From Phycisphaerales bacterium (lineage in GTDB: Bacteria; Planctomycetota; Phycisphaerae; Phycisphaerales; UBA1924), in the NCBI GenBank assembly GCA_025453375.1, contig JALOQT010000106.1:1-5118 (forward strand): a stretch of DNA of 5,118 nt, in the 5' to 3' direction. Below the pieces are notes generated by a model. That model saw only the letters and a program-made list of their open reading frames with translations. It ran no database searches and was not told the DNA's origin. Positions 1 through 3,924 of this stretch are shown here, in pieces (positions within the stretch are counted from its first letter, which is position 1; each line of letters begins with the position of its first letter). The position numbers were made by a program, and so were the translations under genes.

Positions 1-1148
1 AACCTCATGGGCGGCAGACGCTTGCGCGCCAGGCCGACGCGGCGGCGGCGGTCGCTCGCGCTCGGCGGGGTGGCGCGGTGTCCGTCGTGGCCCCGCTGGA
101 GACGCGCTGGGGCGTGGTGCTGGCCGATGGGCCGATGGGGGCGACGGCCAACTTGCTGGCCGAGGTACGCCGGCGCGATGGCACGCCTGTCGCGGGCGCC
201 TCGACGCTCTTTGTTGCGGATCGCGAAGTGGCGCGGCGGATGTTGCCGCGGACGGCGCTGGTGTCTCGTGCGGTGAGCGTGTCGGCTGGCGAGGCGGTAA
301 CGTTGCGGGTGGAGTGTGATGCTGCAGTGCTCGCCGCGCTGCCGGACGTGGCGCGGGCGGCCCTGGATGGCGCGTGGTTACAGATTCGCGTCGCCCCGCC
401 GCTGCTCGGGGGCGATGCGGGGGCGATGGTGCTTGTTGATGGGCTTTCGTCTGTGCGATCGGACAGCGAGGCATCGATATTTGCTGCCGCGCTGACGGCC
501 AGCGGGCACGCCGCAGAGGTGCTGCCGAGCGAGGTTGTGCCGGCGATGGTGTCCAGTTCGCACGTGTCGCTGCCTCTGAGCGGCGGGTATCGCGTCACGC
601 GTGCTGGCTTGGTCAGCGAGGCGACGATTCGTGCGCGGATGGCGCTGCGGGTGCTTTTGGTGTGCACGGGCAACACGTGCCGCAGCCCGATGGCCGAGGC
701 GCTGACGATGGACTTGGCTGAGCGTCAGGCCCCGGGCAGTGTGCCGATCGTGGCGACCAGCGCGGGGGCGAGTGCGATGGAGGGCCAGCCGACGAGCCGC
801 GAGGCGATCGACGCCCTTGGCGTGCTGGGCGTGACGGCGCGCGGGACGGGGCGAAGCCGCGGATTGACCGCTGAGCGGGCGGCAGAGGCGGACGTGATCT
901 TCGCGATGACGCGGAGCCACGCTCGCGCGGCACGAGCGATTGCCGGGCCGGGCGCGAGGGTGGCACTGCTCGACCCGGAGGGCGCGGATGTCGCTGATCC
1001 GATCGGGCAGGGGCCGGAGGTCTATGTGCAGACGGCGCGGGCGATGCGGGCGATGCTCAGCACCCGCCTGGCGGCGCTGCAGGCGGAAATGCGTGAGACT
1101 GGAATGACCGGTGGCTGGGCAAACCGTGGCGACGGGAGGACATCGTGA
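1..1148 (+). CDS. Fusion of a divergent YrdC/Sua5-like domain and a YwlE-type low-molecular-weight protein phosphatase (5' partial)
   Basis: The frame is open from base 3 to the TGA at 1146-1148 (381 visible residues), so the true start probably lies upstream. A GTG at 78 is in frame, but starting there would remove the helix that normally precedes the YrdC core. Residues 1-212 look YrdC/Sua5-like: PLETRWG (93-113) aligns with the family motif PTETVYG, RRR (168-176) could replace KxR, and the end (GYRVTRAGLVSEATI) resembles the usual 'R.G.is...i' tail. The SANxSG motif is not visible, so threonylcarbamoyl-AMP synthesis is doubtful. Residues 213 onward form an LMW phosphatase: P-loop CTGNTCRS with nucleophile Cys at 663-665 and Arg at 681-683, and the general-acid Asp in DPIG at 996-998. 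The P-loop is identical to that of YwlE, a phosphoarginine phosphatase, so phosphoarginine or phosphotyrosine are the likely substrates. It is cytosolic, with no signal peptide visible. Its stop overlaps the rpiB start (GTGA), implying co-transcription. The phosphatase call is firm; the YrdC call is moderate. Confidence 0.85.
   Translation, partial: PHGRQTLARQADAAAAVARARRGGAVSVVAPLETRWGVVLADGPMGATANLLAEVRRRDGTPVAGASTLFVADREVARRMLPRTALVSRAVSVSAGEAVTLRVECDAAVLAALPDVARAALDGAWLQIRVAPPLLGGDAGAMVLVDGLSSVRSDSEASIFAAALTASGHAAEVLPSEVVPAMVSSSHVSLPLSGGYRVTRAGLVSEATIRARMALRVLLVCTGNTCRSPMAEALTMDLAERQAPGSVPIVATSAGASAMEGQPTSREAIDALGVLGVTARGTGRSRGLTAERAAEADVIFAMTRSHARAARAIAGPGARVALLDPEGADVADPIGQGPEVYVQTARAMRAMLSTRLAALQAEMRETGMTGGWANRGDGRTS
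1135..1139 (+). promoter_or_regulatory. Strong Shine-Dalgarno site for rpiB
   Basis: GGAGG lies 5 nt before the GTG at 1145, inside the last codons of the upstream phosphatase gene. It decides the start: the alternative in-frame ATG at 1157 would be 17 nt away, too far for this site. Together with the 4-base GTGA stop/start overlap it indicates translation within a polycistronic mRNA. Confidence 0.85.
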
Positions 1149-1621
1149 GTGAAGGCATGAAGCTCGGGCTCGGGGCGGATCATCGTGGTGCGGCGTCGGC
1201 CAAGCAGCTGTACGCGCGGCTGGTGGCGCTGGGCCACCGTGTTGATACGTTCTCCTCACTCACCGGCGAGACGTGTGACTATCCGATCCCGGCGTATCAG
1301 GTTGGCAGCGCGATCGCGGCGGGGACGATCGAACGCGGCATCCTGATCTGCGGGACGGGCATCGGCATGTGCATAGCGGCCAACAAGGTGCCCGGCGTGC
1401 GGGCGGCGCTGGCCCATGATGAACTGACGGCGGAGATCAGCCGCACGCACAATGACGCGAACGTGCTGTGCCTGTCGGCGGATCTGCTCGGGCAGCGGCT
1501 GATCGAGAAACTCGTCGAAACGTTTCTGGCCACGCCATTCCAAGGCGGGCGGCACGCGCGGCGGCTGGAGGAAATCGCGGTGATCGAGGCTGGGCGCGAC
1601 CCGGCGACCACGCGGGCGTGA
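1145..1621 (+). CDS. rpiB: Ribose-5-phosphate isomerase B (RpiB/LacAB family)
   Basis: A cytosolic enzyme interconverting ribose 5-phosphate and ribulose 5-phosphate in the non-oxidative pentose phosphate pathway. The 158-residue product is slightly longer than the usual 143-150. Family motifs appear in order: ADHRG (11-15, Asp12/His13 for substrate binding), DYP (45-47), CGTGIGM (69-75) with the catalytic-base Cys69 of the E. coli-type enzymes, ANK (79-81), THNDAN (101-106) with His102 for ring opening, and GGRHARR (134-140) for phosphate binding. Having Cys69 places it with the Cys-type RpiB rather than the mycobacterial Glu-type. The start is GTG, supported by GGAGG at 1135-1139 and by overlap with the preceding stop. 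The last 12 or so residues (IEAGRDPATTRA) are a non-conserved tail. Adjacency to a LMW phosphatase matches Bacillus ywlE-ywlF. A related LacA/LacB or allose-phosphate isomerase role is possible, but lone RpiB is most likely. Confidence 0.95.
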   Translation: MSEGMKLGLGADHRGAASAKQLYARLVALGHRVDTFSSLTGETCDYPIPAYQVGSAIAAGTIERGILICGTGIGMCIAANKVPGVRAALAHDELTAEISRTHNDANVLCLSADLLGQRLIEKLVETFLATPFQGGRHARRLEEIAVIEAGRDPATTRA

Positions 1622-1681
1622 GGCGGCAAGCGGGCTGGAATCATGCGGGAAGCAAAGTCACTTCGCGTGGGGCCAGTTCGC

Positions 1682-1687
1682 TACGCT
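1682..1687 (+). promoter_or_regulatory. Candidate -10 element (TANNNT) for a leaderless decarboxylase mRNA
   Basis: TACGCT ends 5 nt before the ATG at 1693, so transcription would begin at or next to the start codon. No Shine-Dalgarno sequence is seen upstream of this ATG, and no convincing -35 hexamer is visible. The hexamer lies inside a small inverted repeat, GCCAG (1672-1676) / CTGGC (1688-1692). It sits in the 71-bp gap after rpiB, so the decarboxylase may have its own promoter instead of, or as well as, read-through from rpiB. Confidence 0.45.
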
Positions 1688-1692
1688 CTGGC

Positions 1693-3267
1693 ATGAGTGG
1701 ACCGACAGATGATGCGGTGCGTGAGGACTCGACGATCGAGCGGCAAGCCGGCCTGAACATGGCCGCCGACGCGAGCGAGACGTTTGTTCGCGATGGGCGG
1801 GCGGCGTTGTCGCTCATTGAGCGATACTGGACGCGGCTCATCGCGGGCGATCCGACATTGCCCGTCAAGCCGGTGATGCAGCCGGGGGACTTGATGTCGC
1901 GGCTGCCGATCAGTGCGCCGGAGGCGGGCGAGCCGATCGAGGTGGCGCTGCGGGATATCGAGCGGGAGATTGTGCCGGCGCTGACGCACTGGCAGCATCC
2001 GCATTTTTATGCGTACTTTCCTGCCAACGGCTCGCCGCCGGCGGTGGTGGGGGAGTTGCTGTCAGCGGGGCTTGGCGTCAATGGCATGCTGTGGGCGACG
2101 AGCCCCGCGGCGACAGAACTGGAACAACGCGTGCTGGACTGGATGCAGGAGGCGCTGGGCCTGCCTGCGACGTTCCGGAATAATTCGCAGCGTGGCGGCG
2201 GGTGCATTCAGGGGACGGCCAGCGAGGCGACGCTCGTGGCGTTGATCGCGGCGCGGAGCCGGGCGAGACGGGCGGGACATCGTGGGCCCCTCACGGCGTA
2301 TTGCTCGGCGCAGGCGCACTCGTCGGTGCTGAAAGCGGGGTTGATTGCGGGGTTGGCCGATGGGCCCGATGGTGTCGGGCATGATGGCAGCGCGGTGCGG
2401 ATGGTGCCGGTGCGCGATGCGGACATGGCGATGGATGTCAAGGCACTTGGCACGATGATGGCGGAGGACCGTGCGGCGGGGAAGCGGCCGATCTTTGTCT
2501 GTGCGACGCTCGGCAGCACGGGCACGATGGCGTTTGACGATCTGCGGGCGATCGGGGCGTGTACGGATGAATCGGTGTGGATGCACGTCGATGCGGCGAT
2601 GGCTGGTGCGGCGTGGGTGTGCCCGGAATTCCGCACGCCCCTGGAGGGCATCGAGCGGGCGGATAGCTTGTGCTTCAACCCGCACAAGTGGCTGCTGACG
2701 AGCTTTGACTGCGACTTGATGTGGACGCGCGATTGCGCGGCACTGACCGGGGCACTGAGCGTCACGCCGGAGTACCTCAAGACCACCACGACGGGGATGG
2801 TCACGGACTATCGCGACTGGCAAATCCCACTCGGGCGGCGGTTTCGGGCGTTGAAACTGTGGATGGTGCTCAGGCACTATGGCCTGGCACAACTGCGCAC
2901 GTACATTCGCCACCACGTGCAGGCGGCGGCGGAGGCGGAGGGGACGCTGCGCGGCGATAGACGATTTGAAGTGCCGACGCCGCGGGAGAAGTCATCCCCG
3001 CTGGTGGTGTTTCGACTGGCTGGGCCCGAGCGGACGATCGGCGAGGCGAAGATGCTCAACGCGCAGAATGCCGAGTTCATGGCGAGGCTCAACGCCAGCG
3101 GGCGACTGCTGCTGAGCCACACGGTGATCCCTGCCGCTGGCGCGCACCGCGATGATCCGCAGTGGCCGGGGCGATACGTACTGCGCCTGGCGATCGGCGG
3201 CACGTTTACGACCAGCGAGCACGTGCGCGAGGCTGTCGCGATGATTCGGGCCGAAGCGGGAAGATGA
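1693..3267 (+). CDS. Pyridoxal-phosphate-dependent decarboxylase, group II, aromatic-L-amino-acid decarboxylase-like
   Basis: Predicted to decarboxylate an aromatic L-amino acid (Trp, Tyr, Phe or DOPA) to the amine using PLP, as a soluble homodimer. The 524-residue protein is a little longer than the 470-500 typical of the family. Visible motifs: HPHFYAYFP and SPAATELE near the N-terminal substrate region, GGGCIQGTASEATL (PLP phosphate contacts), QAHSS with His209 stacking on PLP, HVDAA with Asp300 (pyridine N contact), and NPHKW with Lys332 as the Schiff-base lysine. Asp300 and Lys332 are 32 residues apart, as are D271 and K303 in human DDC. The catalytic-loop Tyr is kept (Y361 in PEYLK), favouring decarboxylase over aldehyde synthase. 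TDYRDWQIPLGRRFRALK is also near-identical to animal enzymes. ATG 1693 was chosen because a -10-like hexamer precedes it; ATG 1759 is the alternative. The frame stays open upstream into rpiB, but that part is not family-like. The substrate cannot be told from sequence. Confidence 0.92.
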   Translation: MSGPTDDAVREDSTIERQAGLNMAADASETFVRDGRAALSLIERYWTRLIAGDPTLPVKPVMQPGDLMSRLPISAPEAGEPIEVALRDIEREIVPALTHWQHPHFYAYFPANGSPPAVVGELLSAGLGVNGMLWATSPAATELEQRVLDWMQEALGLPATFRNNSQRGGGCIQGTASEATLVALIAARSRARRAGHRGPLTAYCSAQAHSSVLKAGLIAGLADGPDGVGHDGSAVRMVPVRDADMAMDVKALGTMMAEDRAAGKRPIFVCATLGSTGTMAFDDLRAIGACTDESVWMHVDAAMAGAAWVCPEFRTPLEGIERADSLCFNPHKWLLTSFDCDLMWTRDCAALTGALSVTPEYLKTTTTGMVTDYRDWQIPLGRRFRALKLWMVLRHYGLAQLRTYIRHHVQAAAEAEGTLRGDRRFEVPTPREKSSPLVVFRLAGPERTIGEAKMLNAQNAEFMARLNASGRLLLSHTVIPAAGAHRDDPQWPGRYVLRLAIGGTFTTSEHVREAVAMIRAEAGR

Positions 3268-3283
3268 GCGTGCTGGCGATGCG

Positions 3284-3856
3284 TCACGCCTCTTCGGCGA
3301 ACTGAGCGAAGAGCTTGGGCCAGCGCGCGGCGAGGGCTTCCTCATCGTCCTCGTCGAAGGGCTTGCCAGTCGGCTTGCTGGGTTGCTTGACGTCGATGAT
3401 CGTCATCGGCTCGGCGTCGTCCTCATCGAGGAGCAGTTCTTCATACGCCTCGTCGGCGATGTAGAGCAGGCCTTCGAGTTCGTAAATTTCTTCGTTCGAG
3501 AGTTTCATCGCAGCCAGGGCGCTGTCGGCGTCCTTGAGTGCGTTGTTGAACGCGGTCTGCCCCTGGGCGATGAGCCAGAGACGGAAGTATTCGAAGCCAT
3601 CGTCGGAGCAACCACCGGCGATGATGTACGCCGCGCCCCAGAGGTCCCACGAATAGGCCTTGGCCAGCAGCGTGTCGAGCTGGGCGCGGAAGCCCACGAT
3701 CTCATCGGGCTTCAGTTTGCCCAGCGCAGCGGTGACGGCCTCGCAGAAGTCGTCCTCTTCGATCACGCCGCGCTTCTTGCGGGCCTTCGCGCCGGTTTCG
3801 ATGATCTTCCAGAAGGTCGCTTCGTCCATGATGGCGGGCTTGGGGGCGTTTGGCAT
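3284..3856 (-). CDS. DUF4240 domain-containing protein
   Basis: A 190-residue soluble protein of unknown function. Residues 10-110 match the DUF4240 pattern: MDEATFWKII at the start of the domain, then the hallmark stretch at 68-99, with YSWDLWGAAYIIAGGCSDD followed by GFEYFRLWLIAQG. After it come LSNEEIYELEGLLYIADEAYEE (119-140) and an acidic tail with DEDD patches and a terminal WPKLFAQF, features I recall from actinobacterial members, so the protein appears full length. There is no signal peptide or membrane segment. The start at 3856 is favoured because TATCTT lies 6 nt upstream; the internal ATG (codon 3829-3827, residue 10) sits exactly at the domain start and is the alternative. It converges with the decarboxylase (16 bp between stops) and diverges from the chaperone gene (68 bp). 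WGR-domain proteins often accompany this family, but none is seen here. No function is proposed. Confidence 0.9.
   Translation of the reverse strand: MPNAPKPAIMDEATFWKIIETGAKARKKRGVIEEDDFCEAVTAALGKLKPDEIVGFRAQLDTLLAKAYSWDLWGAAYIIAGGCSDDGFEYFRLWLIAQGQTAFNNALKDADSALAAMKLSNEEIYELEGLLYIADEAYEELLLDEDDAEPMTIIDVKQPSKPTGKPFDEDDEEALAARWPKLFAQFAEEA
3290..3313. terminator. Possible stem-loop at the convergent gene ends
   Basis: CTCTTCG (3290-3296) and CGAAGAG (3307-3313) form a perfect 7-bp inverted repeat around a 10-nt loop. It lies 22 nt past the decarboxylase stop, inside the last codons of the DUF4240 gene. There is no T-tract on either side, so it is not a standard intrinsic terminator. It may only slow or stabilise convergent transcripts, or be incidental. 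Confidence 0.2.
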
Positions 3857-3862
3857 GGGCGA

Positions 3863-3868
3863 AAGATA
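3863..3868 (-). promoter_or_regulatory. Candidate -10 element (TANNNT) for the DUF4240 gene
   Basis: On the minus strand TATCTT (3868 down to 3863) ends 6 nt before the ATG at 3856. No Shine-Dalgarno sequence lies between it and the ATG and no clear -35 is seen, which fits a leaderless transcript. It points away from the candidate chaperone promoter, with 45 bp between the two hexamers. Confidence 0.45.
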
Positions 3869-3898
3869 TGGCGGGATGATCAGCGAGGTGCGGTGGGC

Positions 3899-3913
3899 GC
3901 ATCACGCGGATGC
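3899..3913. promoter_or_regulatory. Small inverted repeat abutting the chaperone -10 element
   Basis: GCATC (3899-3903) and GATGC (3909-3913) form 5-bp arms around ACGCG. The repeat directly touches the TAAAGT hexamer at 3914, in the spacer where a repressor dimer could block RNA polymerase. Arms this short often arise by chance, so an operator role is only a suggestion. Confidence 0.2.
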
Positions 3914-3919
3914 TAAAGT
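3914..3919 (+). promoter_or_regulatory. Candidate -10 element (TANNNT) for the HscA-like chaperone gene
   Basis: TAAAGT ends 5 nt before the GTG start at 3925, and an in-frame stop (TGA 3919-3921) blocks any longer start. There is no good Shine-Dalgarno sequence and no obvious -35. The same spacing precedes the decarboxylase start, supporting a leaderless mRNA beginning at or near the GTG. Confidence 0.5.
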
Positions 3920-3924
3920 GACGG

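Noticed and set aside
78..80. GTG as the start of the YrdC-phosphatase gene.
   Set aside because: The frame is open to the window edge, and the upstream residues (ADAAAAVARARRGG) look like the helix that normally precedes the YrdC strand, so the gene is more likely 5' truncated by the window.
378..1259. Long minus-strand open frame (293 codons) across the phosphatase gene and the start of rpiB.
   Set aside because: Arg/His/Pro-rich with no recognisable motif; a shadow of GC-rich genes on the other strand whose protein families are clear.
1609..1620. CACG/CGTG hairpin at the end of rpiB as a terminator.
   Set aside because: Only 4 bp of stem, within codons, with no T-tract after it.
1468..1692. 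A longer decarboxylase starting inside rpiB.
   Set aside because: The extra residues read through rpiB in another frame, are Arg/Ala/Gly-rich and have no family similarity; ATG 1693 has a promoter-like hexamer at the right spacing.
1643..1696. A 17-codon reading frame before the decarboxylase, ending in an ATGA overlap (possible leader peptide).
   Set aside because: No Shine-Dalgarno sequence, no run of regulatory codons, no attenuator hairpins; such short frames are common by chance, and the leaderless promoter explanation competes with it.
2062..2916. Long minus-strand open frame (284 codons) opposite the decarboxylase.
   Set aside because: Arg/His/Pro-rich composition typical of antisense shadow; the plus-strand frame encodes an intact enzyme.
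3383..3916. Plus-strand 177-codon frame opposite the DUF4240 gene.
   Set aside because: The minus-strand frame carries the clear DUF4240 signature; the plus-strand product is its complement and has no recognisable domain.
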